Shown here one piece after another: positions 6,784-15,653 of a stretch of DNA of 35,135 bases. The DNA comes from Lutibacter sp. (lineage in GTDB: Bacteria; Bacteroidota; Bacteroidia; Flavobacteriales; Flavobacteriaceae), in assembly GCA_021647265.1 (NCBI GenBank), contig JAKIVA010000032.1:1-35135 (forward strand), in the 5' to 3' direction. The notes beneath the pieces were generated by a model, which saw only the letters and a list, made by a program, of their open reading frames with translations, did no database searches and was not told the DNA's origin. The position numbers were made by a program, and so were the translations under genes. Numbering within the stretch: position 1 is the first letter of the stretch; each line of letters opens with the position of its first letter.

Positions 6784-8817
6784 ATGAAAATTAAATATTT
6801 CTTAATAGTAATGTTGATGACTTCAGTTTTATTTTCTTGTTCAGATAATACAAAAGAGAATAAAAATAATAAAGAAGCTCAAGCACCTTTTAAATATGAA
6901 GTTGAGCAATTTGCAGATGTAAAAATATTGCGATATCAAATTCCGGGTTTTGAGGAACTTTCATTAAAACAAAAAGAATTGGTGTATTATTTATCTCAAG
7001 CAGGTATGGTTGGCCGTGATATTATGTATGATCAAAATTATAGACACAACTTAAAAATACGACGTGCATTAGAACATATTTACACCAACTATAAAGGAGA
7101 TAAAACAACTGGTGATTGGAAGAATTTTGAAACGTATTTAAAAAGAATATGGTTTTCAAATGGAATACATCACCACTATTCAAATGATAAATTTAAACCA
7201 GCATTTTCACAGGAATATTTGGATGTTTTATTAAAAGAAACAAATACAAAGCTTGCCGGAGAAGCGTACGATGTTATTTTTAATGATGCTGATGCAAAGA
7301 AAGTAAATTTAGATGCTTCTAAAGGGTTGTTGAAAGGTTCAGCTGTTAATTTTTATTCACCAAATATAACAGAACAAGATGTAGATGCATTTTATGCTTC
7401 AAAAATTGATAAAAATGATGCAACTCCAATTGAATACGGGTTGAACTCTAAATTGATAAAAAACGAGGATGGTACCATAGAGGAAAAAGTATGGAAAGTT
7501 GATGGAATGTATGGTAAAGCCATAGAGAAAATTGTTTTTTGGTTAGAAAAAGCAGTTACGGTGGCTGAAAATGAAAAACAGGCAAAAGCTCTTAAATTAT
7601 TAATTGAATATTACAAAACAGGAGATTTAAAAATTTGGGACGATTATAATATTGTTTGGGCAACAAGTACCGAAGGTGATATTGATTACATAAATGGTTT
7701 TATTGAAGTATACAACGATCCGAAAGCTTTTAGAGGATCGTATGAAACAATTGTTCAAATTAAAGATTTTGATATGTCAAAAAAAATGGCAGTTGTATCA
7801 AAAAATGCACAATGGTTTGAAGATAATTCAACGATTGATGATAATTATAAAAAGAAAAATGTGGTAGGTGTTTCTTACAAAACAGTTAATGTAGCTTCAG
7901 AAGCAGGAGATGCTTCACCTTCAACACCAATTGGGGTTAATTTACCAAATAACAATTGGATTCGTCAGCAACATGGATCAAAATCAGTTTCATTAGGAAA
8001 CCTCATTGAAGCTTACAATCAGGCTGGTGGAACCGATAAGTTAAAAGAATTTGCTTTTGATGAAGCTGAGGTTAATGCTGAAATAAAATATGGACATTTA
8101 GCCGATAAATTGCATACTGCTTTACACGAAGTTATAGGGCATGCCAGTGGCAAAATTAACCCAGGAGTTGGTCAGCCAAAAGAAACCTTGAAAAACTATT
8201 CTTCAACCCTAGAAGAAGCACGGGCAGATTTAGTTGGTTTATATTACTTACCCGATGAAAAATTGGTTGAAATGAAACTTTCACCAAATGCAGCAGGAAT
8301 AGGAAAAGCAGCTTATGATGGATACATTCGAAATGGCCTAATTACACAATTAATTCGTTTAAATTTAGGAGATGATATTGAAGAGGCTCATATGAGAAAT
8401 AGACAATTGGTTGCCTCTTGGGTCTTTGAAAAAGGTAAAAAAGACCATGTAATTGAAAAAGTAGTAAAAAACAATAAAACGTACTTTGTAATTAGAGATT
8501 ATGCTAAATTGAGAACGTTGTTTGGAGATTTATTAAGAGAAATACAACGCATTAAATCTGAAGGAGATTTTGAAGCAGGAAAGGCATTGGTTGAAACATA
8601 CGGAGTTAAAGTAGATCAGGCAATTCATAAAGAAGTATTGGAACGTAACAGTAAATTTAAATCGGCACCATATAGTGGATTTGTAAATCCAGTACTAGTT
8701 GCCGAAAAAGATGCTGCGGGTAATATAATAGCTATTAAAGTAACCCAACCAACAGATTTTGCAACACAAATGTTAGATTATGCAAAACGTTATACCACGT
8801 TACCAGACACGAATTAA
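6784..8817 (+). CDS. Dipeptidyl peptidase III (M49) lipoprotein
   Basis: This zinc metallopeptidase removes dipeptides from the N-terminus of peptides. The 677 residues carry the M49 signature HEVIGH at 448-453 (form HExxGH) and the second zinc/catalytic motif EEARAD at 477-482, followed by the helical C-terminal half. The N-terminus has a lipoprotein signal with lipobox LFSC (cysteine at residue 19), so the enzyme is exported, unlike cytosolic eukaryotic DPP III. The residues after the cysteine (S-D-N-T-K-E) resemble the surface-sorting signals of Flavobacterium lipoproteins, so surface display is possible. The cation efflux gene follows 9 bases downstream, probably in one transcript. A TAAATTTG -7 motif lies at 6751-6758. 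Confidence 0.92.
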   Translation: MKIKYFLIVMLMTSVLFSCSDNTKENKNNKEAQAPFKYEVEQFADVKILRYQIPGFEELSLKQKELVYYLSQAGMVGRDIMYDQNYRHNLKIRRALEHIYTNYKGDKTTGDWKNFETYLKRIWFSNGIHHHYSNDKFKPAFSQEYLDVLLKETNTKLAGEAYDVIFNDADAKKVNLDASKGLLKGSAVNFYSPNITEQDVDAFYASKIDKNDATPIEYGLNSKLIKNEDGTIEEKVWKVDGMYGKAIEKIVFWLEKAVTVAENEKQAKALKLLIEYYKTGDLKIWDDYNIVWATSTEGDIDYINGFIEVYNDPKAFRGSYETIVQIKDFDMSKKMAVVSKNAQWFEDNSTIDDNYKKKNVVGVSYKTVNVASEAGDASPSTPIGVNLPNNNWIRQQHGSKSVSLGNLIEAYNQAGGTDKLKEFAFDEAEVNAEIKYGHLADKLHTALHEVIGHASGKINPGVGQPKETLKNYSSTLEEARADLVGLYYLPDEKLVEMKLSPNAAGIGKAAYDGYIRNGLITQLIRLNLGDDIEEAHMRNRQLVASWVFEKGKKDHVIEKVVKNNKTYFVIRDYAKLRTLFGDLLREIQRIKSEGDFEAGKALVETYGVKVDQAIHKEVLERNSKFKSAPYSGFVNPVLVAEKDAAGNIIAIKVTQPTDFATQMLDYAKRYTTLPDTN

Positions 8818-8826
8818 AAAGAGTTA

Positions 8827-9693
8827 ATGAGTAAAAATCAAACAGCCATAAACGCCTCATATTTTAGTATTATTGGAAATATTCTTTTGGCTATTATTAA
8901 GGGCTTGGCAGGTGTTTTAGGAAATTCATATGCTTTAATTGCAGATGCAATTGAATCTACCACAGATATTTTCGCTTCAATTTTGGTATTATTGGGCTTA
9001 AAATACGCTAATAAACCTGCTGATAAAAACCATCCTTACGGCCATGGTAAAGCAGAGCCTTTAATTACATTTTTAGTCGTAGGCTTTTTAGTTACTTCAG
9101 CAACTATAATTGTATACGAAGGAATTATACATCTTGGAAAACCAAGAGAGATGCCAAAACCTTGGACATTGATAGTTTTAGGAATTATAATTATTTGGAA
9201 AGAAGCATCTTATCGTTTTGTCGTAAAAAAAAGTATTGAAACTAAAAGCTCTTCTTTAAAAGCTGATGCTTGGCATCATAGAAGTGATGCTATTACTTCG
9301 GTAACTGCATTTATAGGAATTTCTTTGGCTCTCTTATTTGGAGAAGCATTTAAAAATGCAGATATATATGCGGCATTTTTTGCTGCAGTATTTATTTTAT
9401 ACAACAGTTATTTAATTTTCAGACCTGCTTTAGGTGAAATAATGGATGAAAATTTGCACGATGATTTAATAACCGAAATACGTGAAATATCTTTAACAGT
9501 TGAAGGAATTTTAGATACGGAGAAATGTTTGATTCGCAAATCTGGGATGAAATATCATGTAGATTTACACGCTGTTGTTGATGGTACAATTACTGTTGAA
9601 GAAGGTCATGAATTAGCTCATAAACTTAAAGATAAACTGAAATCAACAATTGATAGTATAGGAGATGTATTAATTCATATAGAACCTAGTTGA
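8827..9693 (+). CDS. Cation diffusion facilitator family efflux transporter
   Basis: An inner-membrane antiporter exporting divalent metals (Zn, Fe, Mn or Co) in exchange for protons. The 288 residues have five to six membrane helices in the first 200 residues, then a C-terminal ferredoxin-like cytoplasmic domain with histidine-rich strands (HVDLHAVVDG..). The metal-site helices are visible: ADAIESTTD in helix II (residues 39-47), HPYGHGKAE in the loop, and DAWHHRSD in helix V. Specificity cannot be told from sequence. It follows the DPP III gene by 9 bases. A hairpin at 9721-9751 probably ends the transcript. Confidence 0.92.
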   Translation: MSKNQTAINASYFSIIGNILLAIIKGLAGVLGNSYALIADAIESTTDIFASILVLLGLKYANKPADKNHPYGHGKAEPLITFLVVGFLVTSATIIVYEGIIHLGKPREMPKPWTLIVLGIIIIWKEASYRFVVKKSIETKSSSLKADAWHHRSDAITSVTAFIGISLALLFGEAFKNADIYAAFFAAVFILYNSYLIFRPALGEIMDENLHDDLITEIREISLTVEGILDTEKCLIRKSGMKYHVDLHAVVDGTITVEEGHELAHKLKDKLKSTIDSIGDVLIHIEPS

Positions 9694-9720
9694 TTGAATA
9701 AGTGTTGTTAAGTTTAGGTA

Positions 9721-9751
9721 AAAACCATTTCAATTTTTGAAGTGGTTTTTT
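9721..9751. terminator. Bidirectional rho-independent terminator
   Basis: Arms AAACCATTTCA and TGAAGTGGTTT form an 11-base stem with one wobble around a short T-rich loop, flanked by A bases on the left and a T run on the right. It lies 27 bases after the cation efflux gene on the plus strand and overlaps the stop of the minus-strand gene at 9750, so it can serve both. Confidence 0.7.
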
Positions 9752-9935
9752 AGTGTAAAGAGAATGTAATCAAAGTAAATATAGCAATAATTAAAAAAAC
9801 TGCAATTACAACAATAAATGTGTTTTTATAATATTTTCTATGAATTTTAATATCTTTTCGATAACTCCAAATCATTGAAATAGTAAATACAACTATAAAA
9901 AGAGCTGCAAAAATTAATTGACCTTTACTAAACAT
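9750..9935 (-). CDS. Small two-helix membrane protein
   Basis: A 61-residue protein with two membrane segments (about residues 5-24 and 38-58) separated by a basic loop (YRKDIKIHRKYYKN). I do not recognise a named family with certainty; small proteins of this layout are common in Flavobacteriia. The ATG at 9935 is preferred over the one at 9959 because the upstream extension adds only a weak, odd leader. It diverges from the SDR gene at 9974, leaving 38 bases for both promoters. Confidence 0.6.
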   Translation of the reverse strand: MFSKGQLIFAALFIVVFTISMIWSYRKDIKIHRKYYKNTFIVVIAVFLIIAIFTLITFSLH

Positions 9936-9973
9936 ATAAATGTGTATATTTAACACCAAAAGTACATAAATTT

Positions 9974-10693
9974 ATGATGAAAAACGCATTAATTATTGGA
10001 GCAACCTCAGGAATAGGAAAAGAACTTGCTAAATTATTAGTAGCCGATAATTATAAAGTTGTAATTACGGGAAGAAGAGAAAAGTTATTACAACAAATTA
10101 AAGAAACAAATCCTGACAAATATATTGTTAAAGTTCAGGATGTTACAGATTTAAGATCAAATGAAGAATTGTTTTCTGAGTTAGCAAATGAGTTAAAAAC
10201 AATAGATTTAATTGTATTTAGCTCAGGTGTAGGAAACCCAAATTACAAATTAGAATGGGATAAAGAATTACCAACACTACAAACCAATGTTATTGCAGCA
10301 ACAAAAATTTATGGATTAGCCTATAATTTGTTCAGAAAACAAGGATATGGACATTTGGTGGGAATTTCATCAGTAGCTTCCATTAGAGGTAATCGCCATG
10401 TGCCAGCGTATTTTGCTTCAAAAGCATTTCAGGCAAATTACTTAGAATCACTTTGGTTGAAGGGGAAAAGAAGCAAGGCTAATATTATTGTAACAGATAT
10501 TCAACCTGGATTTGTAGATACTTCAATGGCAATAGGAAAAACATTTTGGATGTCAACTACAGAAAAAGCAACAAAACAAATTTATACAGCAATAAAAAAG
10601 AAAAAGAAAAAAGCTTATATAACAAAACGTTGGAGACTTGTTGCATTGCTATTAAAAAATATTCCTTCAGTATTATTGCAGAAGTTTTTATAA
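9974..10693 (+). CDS. Short-chain dehydrogenase/reductase
   Basis: A cytosolic NAD(P)H-dependent SDR oxidoreductase of 239 residues. It has the classical cofactor motif GATSGIGKE near residues 8-16, an RREK pair after strand 2 that favours NADPH, the SSGVGNP equivalent of the NNAG motif, Ser in GISSVAS and the catalytic YFASK. The C-terminus carries a basic stretch (KKKKKKAYITKRW) followed by a hydrophobic tail, seen in membrane-associated SDRs. The substrate is unknown. Two adjacent ATGs (9974, 9977) are possible starts. The GNAT gene follows after 41 bases in the same direction. Confidence 0.88.
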   Translation: MMKNALIIGATSGIGKELAKLLVADNYKVVITGRREKLLQQIKETNPDKYIVKVQDVTDLRSNEELFSELANELKTIDLIVFSSGVGNPNYKLEWDKELPTLQTNVIAATKIYGLAYNLFRKQGYGHLVGISSVASIRGNRHVPAYFASKAFQANYLESLWLKGKRSKANIIVTDIQPGFVDTSMAIGKTFWMSTTEKATKQIYTAIKKKKKKAYITKRWRLVALLLKNIPSVLLQKFL

Positions 10694-10734
10694 ATAGTTA
10701 AAGCAAATTAGATACCTCATTAAACTCAATTAAA

Positions 10735-11316
10735 TTGACTAAAGCAACCAATAAAGACAAGCAACTAGTAGTAGATATATTAACTTCAGCCTTTGAGCCA
10801 GATAAGAATAAAAGCACTATTAATTTATTAGTAGGAAATGGTGAAAATAGAACTGAACATATGCAAGTTTTGATGGGGTACTTATTTGAAAGATCAATGC
10901 TTTTTGGTGAAATATTTATTTCAGGCAACAAAAAAGGATGTCTTTTAATTAAATATTCACACAGAGAAAAAATTACGCTAAAAACAATAAGATTAGACAT
11001 TCAATTAGTAGTTAAATGCATTGGTATTACAAATATTTACAAGGTATTAAAACGTCAAAAAATTACAGCTAGGAACTATCCAAAAGAGAAGCATATTAGG
11101 CCTGTAATTTTTGGAGTTAAAAATGAATTTAAAGGAGGGGTAACAGCAGCACGTTTAATGTTAAATGTAAAAAAATATTATAAAAATAACACATTACCAG
11201 TTTTAATTGATGCAGCTGCAACATACAATGTTCAGTTGTATAAAAAATTTGGTTTTAGAATAATTAAAAAAGAAGACTTATTAGGATTTCCAATCTATTT
11301 CTTACGAATAAATTAA
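10735..11316 (+). CDS. GNAT-family N-acetyltransferase
   Basis: A 193-residue protein with a weak GNAT pattern: an N-terminal TKATNKDKQLVVDILTSAFE helix, a central strand-rich part, and a late ARLMLNVKKYYKNNTLPVLIDAAATYNVQLYKKFGFRII stretch. The last is the typical ending of GNATs, where the side chains around NVQLYKKFGF sit on acetyl-CoA. The canonical R/Q-x-x-G-x-A loop is not clear. The likely start is TTG at 10735, because no in-frame ATG precedes the conserved first helix. The acceptor substrate cannot be told. The neighbours are the SDR upstream and the NTP pyrophosphatase-like gene 23 bases downstream. Confidence 0.72.
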   Translation: MTKATNKDKQLVVDILTSAFEPDKNKSTINLLVGNGENRTEHMQVLMGYLFERSMLFGEIFISGNKKGCLLIKYSHREKITLKTIRLDIQLVVKCIGITNIYKVLKRQKITARNYPKEKHIRPVIFGVKNEFKGGVTAARLMLNVKKYYKNNTLPVLIDAAATYNVQLYKKFGFRIIKKEDLLGFPIYFLRIN

Positions 11317-11339
11317 AATTTAATTAACGAGAATACAAC

Positions 11340-11732
11340 ATGAAAGATAAATTAAAAGCTGTACAAAAATTTATGGAAGTCTATAAATTAGGGTACCAAG
11401 AGCAACCAACTGCTGAAATTCCGTTAAATAAAATTCAATTGCGGTTTGATTTAATGGCAGAAGAAAATGAAGAATATTTAGAAGCTGCTAAAAATAATGA
11501 CCTTGTTGAAGTAGCAGATGCTTTGGGTGATATGCTTTATATTTTATGCGGTACAATTTTAGAACACGGAATGCAACACAAAATAGAAGCAGTTTTCAAT
11601 GAAATACAGCGTAGTAATATGAGTAAATTAGGTGCAAACGGAAAACCAATTTACAGAGAAGATGGAAAAGTAATGAAAGGCCCAAATTATTTTAAACCAA
11701 AAATTAAAGAAATCTTAGCTCAAAAACCTTAA
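11340..11732 (+). CDS. MazG-like / PRA-PH-type nucleotide pyrophosphohydrolase
   Basis: A 130-residue all-alpha NTP pyrophosphatase. The Mg-binding pattern is visible: EENEEYLEA around residues 40-48 (ExxE) and EVADALGDMLYI around 60-71 (ExxD). The C-terminal GKVMKGPNYFKPKI matches the related family of bacterial nucleoside triphosphate pyrophosphohydrolases. The family hydrolyses non-canonical or surplus NTPs to NMP and pyrophosphate (house-cleaning). Histidine biosynthesis HisE is related but its context is absent here. It probably shares a transcript with the GNAT gene. Confidence 0.82.
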   Translation: MKDKLKAVQKFMEVYKLGYQEQPTAEIPLNKIQLRFDLMAEENEEYLEAAKNNDLVEVADALGDMLYILCGTILEHGMQHKIEAVFNEIQRSNMSKLGANGKPIYREDGKVMKGPNYFKPKIKEILAQKP

Positions 11733-11816
11733 CAAAATTTTAAGTGAATTTTAATATAGAAAAGCGTTATTTTATAAGCTTATATATAGTGTTAAATTAA
11801 CCAAAAAATAATTGAG

Positions 11817-13904
11817 ATGTTAAATATAAAGACATTACTTATTGTAGTTTTAACTACAACAGTATTAGCTGTTTCTTGTAAAAAAGAAAATAGTAACAAA
11901 AATGAGATACACGGAATTATAACCGCAAATATGGATAAAAAAGTAAGACCTAATGATGATTTTTTTAGATACGTAAATGGTAGTTGGCTAGACAAAACGG
12001 AAATACCAGCTGATAGAACTTCTTGGGGAAGTTTTAATGAATTACGAAAAAAAACCAATGAAGATGTATTGGAGATTCTAAATGAAGCTATTGCGCAAAA
12101 TAAGATGTCAAACCTCAAAGATGCTGAGGGAAAGTTAAAATTAGATGCTGACCAAAAAAAGGCAATAGATTTATATGAAACTATTATGGATACTGTAGCG
12201 CGTAATAAAGCAGGAATTGATCCAGTAAAACCATTTTTAGCGAAAATTGATGCTGTAAAAAATTTAACGGATTTACAAAAACTATTTATAGAAATGGCAC
12301 CTTATGGAGGTGTTGGTTATTTTGGATTCTATGTTACAAATGATTTAAAAAACAGTAAAATGAATGCGGGGTACTTAGTGCCAGCAGGATTGGGTTTGTC
12401 TCGAGATTATTACGTAGATCAAGATGATGATACCAAAGAAAAAAGAAAAAAATACATTGCTCACATTGCAAAAATGCTACAATTCTTTGGTGATTCAGAA
12501 GAACAAGCTGCCAAAAATGCCAATAAAGTATTTAACTATGAATATGAATTAGCAGTTCCAAGAAATACAAAAGAAGAAAATAGAGACGCTAGAAAAAGGT
12601 ATAATCCAAAAACAATTGATGAACTTCAAAAGATAGTTCCAGTTATTAATTGGGAAAATTATTTTAAGGGAATTGGTATTGAAAAAATGGATAAGGTAAT
12701 TGTAACCGAACCAAAATATATGAAAACCTTAAATACTATTTTGAAATCGAGTTCCATAAATGATGTTAAATTGTATTTACGCTGGACAACCATTGATAGG
12801 GCTGCCGGAAAATTAAATACAACTCTTGAAAATGCCAATTGGGATTTTTATAGTAAAGAATTAAGAGGCGCAAAAAAACAACGACCACGTGAAGAAAGAG
12901 CATTGGCAACCGTGAATGGCAGTATAGGAGAAGCACTTGGGAAGTTATATGTTGCAAAGAAATTTCCGCCAGAAGCTAAAGCAAAGGCTGAAGAAATGAT
13001 TAAGAATGTAATGAAAGCTTATGAAAACAGAATCAATGCTTTACCTTGGATGAGTGATGGAACAAAAAAGAAAGCTATTGAAAAGCTGGATAAAATGACC
13101 GTTAAAATTGCATATCCAGATAAGTGGAAAGATTATTCAAAATTAACGGTGAATAGTGTAAAAAATGGAGGTTCATATTTTCAAAATTCACTGAATGTTG
13201 CTCAATGGAATTTTAATAAAAATATTGAAAAATTAGGAAAACCTGTTGATAGAACAGAATGGGGAATGTCTCCTCAAACAGTAAACGCTTACTTTAACCC
13301 AGTGAATAATGAAATTGTTTTTCCAGCAGCTATTCTTCAACCACCTTTTTATGATTACAAGGCAGATGAAGCTGTTAATTATGGTGGAATAGGAGCTGTA
13401 ATTGGTCATGAAATTTCTCATTGTTTTGATGATTCAGGGTCTAGATTTGACTCTGATGGTAACTTAAATAATTGGTGGACTAAAGAAGATTTAGAAAAAT
13501 TTACAGTTTTAGGAAATAAATTAGTAGATCAATATAGCGCAGTTGAAGCGTTAAAAGGTGTTCATTTAAATGGTAAATATACGCTGGGTGAAAATATTGG
13601 TGATTTAGGTGGAGTTAATGCCGCTTATGAAGCATTGCAAATATATTTTAAAGATCATAAAAAACCAGCAAAAATTGATGGGTTTACACCTGAGCAACGA
13701 TTTTATATGTCTTGGGCTACTGTTTGGAGAACTAAAATGAGAGAAAATGCATTGCGTAGTTTAATAAAAACCAATCCACATGCTCCAGGAATGTATAGAG
13801 CGTATATGCCTTTGCAAAACGTAGATGAGTTTTATACAGCATTTAACATAAAGGAAGGCGATAAAATGTATGTTAAGCCAGAAGATAGAGTTAAAATTTG
13901 GTAA
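11817..13904 (+). CDS. M13-family metallopeptidase (neprilysin/PepO-like) lipoprotein
   Basis: An exported zinc endopeptidase of 695 residues, the normal length for M13. Zinc motif HEISH is at 531-535, the third ligand in ENIGD at 592-596, the substrate-binding NAYFNP at 490-495, and the C-terminal ends in VKIW, close to the usual W. The N-terminal signal has lipobox AVSC (cysteine at residue 21), so it is a lipoprotein. The following K-K-E-N-S could act as a surface-sorting signal. M13 enzymes cut short peptides, which fits the nearby lipoprotein DPP III in a peptide-scavenging role. It converges with nadB, and repeat element B lies between them. Confidence 0.94.
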   Translation: MLNIKTLLIVVLTTTVLAVSCKKENSNKNEIHGIITANMDKKVRPNDDFFRYVNGSWLDKTEIPADRTSWGSFNELRKKTNEDVLEILNEAIAQNKMSNLKDAEGKLKLDADQKKAIDLYETIMDTVARNKAGIDPVKPFLAKIDAVKNLTDLQKLFIEMAPYGGVGYFGFYVTNDLKNSKMNAGYLVPAGLGLSRDYYVDQDDDTKEKRKKYIAHIAKMLQFFGDSEEQAAKNANKVFNYEYELAVPRNTKEENRDARKRYNPKTIDELQKIVPVINWENYFKGIGIEKMDKVIVTEPKYMKTLNTILKSSSINDVKLYLRWTTIDRAAGKLNTTLENANWDFYSKELRGAKKQRPREERALATVNGSIGEALGKLYVAKKFPPEAKAKAEEMIKNVMKAYENRINALPWMSDGTKKKAIEKLDKMTVKIAYPDKWKDYSKLTVNSVKNGGSYFQNSLNVAQWNFNKNIEKLGKPVDRTEWGMSPQTVNAYFNPVNNEIVFPAAILQPPFYDYKADEAVNYGGIGAVIGHEISHCFDDSGSRFDSDGNLNNWWTKEDLEKFTVLGNKLVDQYSAVEALKGVHLNGKYTLGENIGDLGGVNAAYEALQIYFKDHKKPAKIDGFTPEQRFYMSWATVWRTKMRENALRSLIKTNPHAPGMYRAYMPLQNVDEFYTAFNIKEGDKMYVKPEDRVKIW

Positions 13905-13924
13905 TCTAAAATTTTGAATAGTAT

Positions 13925-14062
13925 AAAGAAGCTGTCTGAAAAGTCTTTATTTTGTCATTTTGAGCGCAGTCGAAAAAATCTTATTTATCTGATAATAAAA
14001 TAGTTATCATTTTCTAAGATTCTTGATTTCATTCAGAATGACACTTTTCAGATAGCCTCTTT
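13925..14062. repeat. Inverted-repeat element, copy B (138 bp), overlapping the nadB 3' end
   Basis: Twenty-base arms at 13925-13944 and 14043-14062 (AAAGAAGCTGTCTGAAAAGT versus the complement of AAAGAGGCTATCTGAAAAGT) enclose about 98 bases. Inside are a GTCATTTTGAGCGCAGTCGAAA block near the left arm and an ATTCAGAATGACA block near the right. The length equals that of copy A exactly. The right arm runs 15 bases into nadB and supplies its stop codon. It sits between two convergent genes and may serve as their common terminator. Confidence 0.8.
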
Positions 14063-15640
14063 TTTTAAATCAGCATTGTAAAAACCACCGCTGTTTTCTT
14101 TTCTGTTTTTTGAAAACTGCGTAATTAAGTAAGCGGTAGTTATTAAATTCCGCAATTCACACAAATCAACAGAAAGCTCAGAGTGGTCATACAGTCGTTT
14201 ATTATCTTCATATAGATTAAGTAATCTTTTTTCAGCCCGTAATAATCGTTCATTAGACCGAACTATTCCAACATAATTACTCATAATTGTTTTAACTTCA
14301 GTTCTATCATGTGTAATTAAAATTTTCTCCATATTTTTTACAACTCCACTATCATTCCACTCAGGAATATGATTTGGTAATTCAATTTTATGAAACCTTT
14401 TCGTTAAGTTTTTAAATGCATTATGAGAAAATACGAGGCCTTCTAACAAAGAATTTGAAGCAAGTCTGTTTGCTCCGTGAAGACCTGACCTGGTAACTTC
14501 ACCAGAAGCATATAAATTTTTAATAGAAGTTTTTGCTTTTTTACTAATACTAACACCACCGCAAATATAATGTTGAGCAGGAGATACAGGAATATAATCT
14601 TTTCTAATATCAACACCTATACTCAGGCATTTTTCTGTAATATTTGGAAAATGTTTTTTAAATTTTTCGTAGGGTATGTGTGTGCAATCTAAATAAACAT
14701 GAGGAGTACCACTTTTTTTTAGTTCACTATCAATTGCTCTTGCAACAATATCACGTGAGGCTAATTCTTCACGTTTGTCATATTTCTGCATAAAGCGCTT
14801 GCCAAAATAATCTCTTAAAATAGCACCTTCACCACGTACAGCTTCAGAAATCAAAAAAGCAGGGTATTCTCCCGGATTGTACAAAGCTGTTGGGTGAAAT
14901 TGAATAAATTCAACTTCAGAAATTTCTGCTTTAGCTCTATACGCCATAGCAATACCATCACCAGTTGCAATAACGGGATTTGTTGTGGTACTATATACTT
15001 GTCCATTTCCACCTGTGGCCAGCATAGTTACTTTTGCAGCAAATGTTTTAACAATATTTTTAGATGCATCTAAAACATAAGCACCATAACAAGTTGTTTT
15101 TTCTTTTCGGGTAATTCTTTTCTTAGTGACTTGGTGTTCGGTAATTAAATCAATGGCGAAATGATGTTCTAAAAAAGTAATATTTTCTTTTTTTTCAACC
15201 TGTTCAATCAAGGCTCTTTCAATTTCAGCACCAGTTATATCTTTATGGTGAAGAATCCTAAATTGAGAGTGTCCACCTTCTTTCCCAAGAGAAAACTGTT
15301 CTTTATTTTTGTCAAAGTTCGTTCCCCATTCAATAAGTTCTATAATTCTTTCTGGCGCTTCTTCTATAACCATTTTAACAACTTTTTCATCGCAAAGGCC
15401 ATCTCCTGCAACTATAGTATCGTTAATGTGTTGTTCAAATGAATCTACAGTTTTGTTCCATACAGTTGCAATACCTCCCTGAGCATATTTTGTGTTGCAT
15501 TCATTTTTTTCGCTTTTGGTAATTATTGTAATAGAAGCATTTTTAAAATAAATTGCAATTTTTAAAGCAAATGATAATCCTGCAATTCCAGAACCAATTA
15601 CTAAAAAATCGGTTTTGTGTATTTTTTTTTCAGCATTCAT
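14048..15640 (-). CDS. nadB: L-aspartate oxidase
   Basis: This FAD enzyme oxidises L-aspartate to iminoaspartate, the first step of de novo NAD synthesis. The 530 residues carry the FAD loop GSGIAG at 16-21, the KYAQGGIA segment, the substrate-loop block EFIQFHPTALYNPG...SEAVRGEGA, and GLHGANRLASNSLLEGLVFS, all characteristic of NadB. The partner nadA starts 13 bases upstream on the same strand, as an operon. The last codons (K-E-A-I-stop) come from the right arm of repeat element B, so the native C-terminus has been altered or set by insertion of the element. The loss of a few terminal residues is unlikely to abolish activity. Confidence 0.96.
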   Translation of the reverse strand: MNAEKKIHKTDFLVIGSGIAGLSFALKIAIYFKNASITIITKSEKNECNTKYAQGGIATVWNKTVDSFEQHINDTIVAGDGLCDEKVVKMVIEEAPERIIELIEWGTNFDKNKEQFSLGKEGGHSQFRILHHKDITGAEIERALIEQVEKKENITFLEHHFAIDLITEHQVTKKRITRKEKTTCYGAYVLDASKNIVKTFAAKVTMLATGGNGQVYSTTTNPVIATGDGIAMAYRAKAEISEVEFIQFHPTALYNPGEYPAFLISEAVRGEGAILRDYFGKRFMQKYDKREELASRDIVARAIDSELKKSGTPHVYLDCTHIPYEKFKKHFPNITEKCLSIGVDIRKDYIPVSPAQHYICGGVSISKKAKTSIKNLYASGEVTRSGLHGANRLASNSLLEGLVFSHNAFKNLTKRFHKIELPNHIPEWNDSGVVKNMEKILITHDRTEVKTIMSNYVGIVRSNERLLRAEKRLLNLYEDNKRLYDHSELSVDLCELRNLITTAYLITQFSKNRKENSGGFYNADLKKEAI

Positions 15641-15653
15641 TGTATTGTATTTT

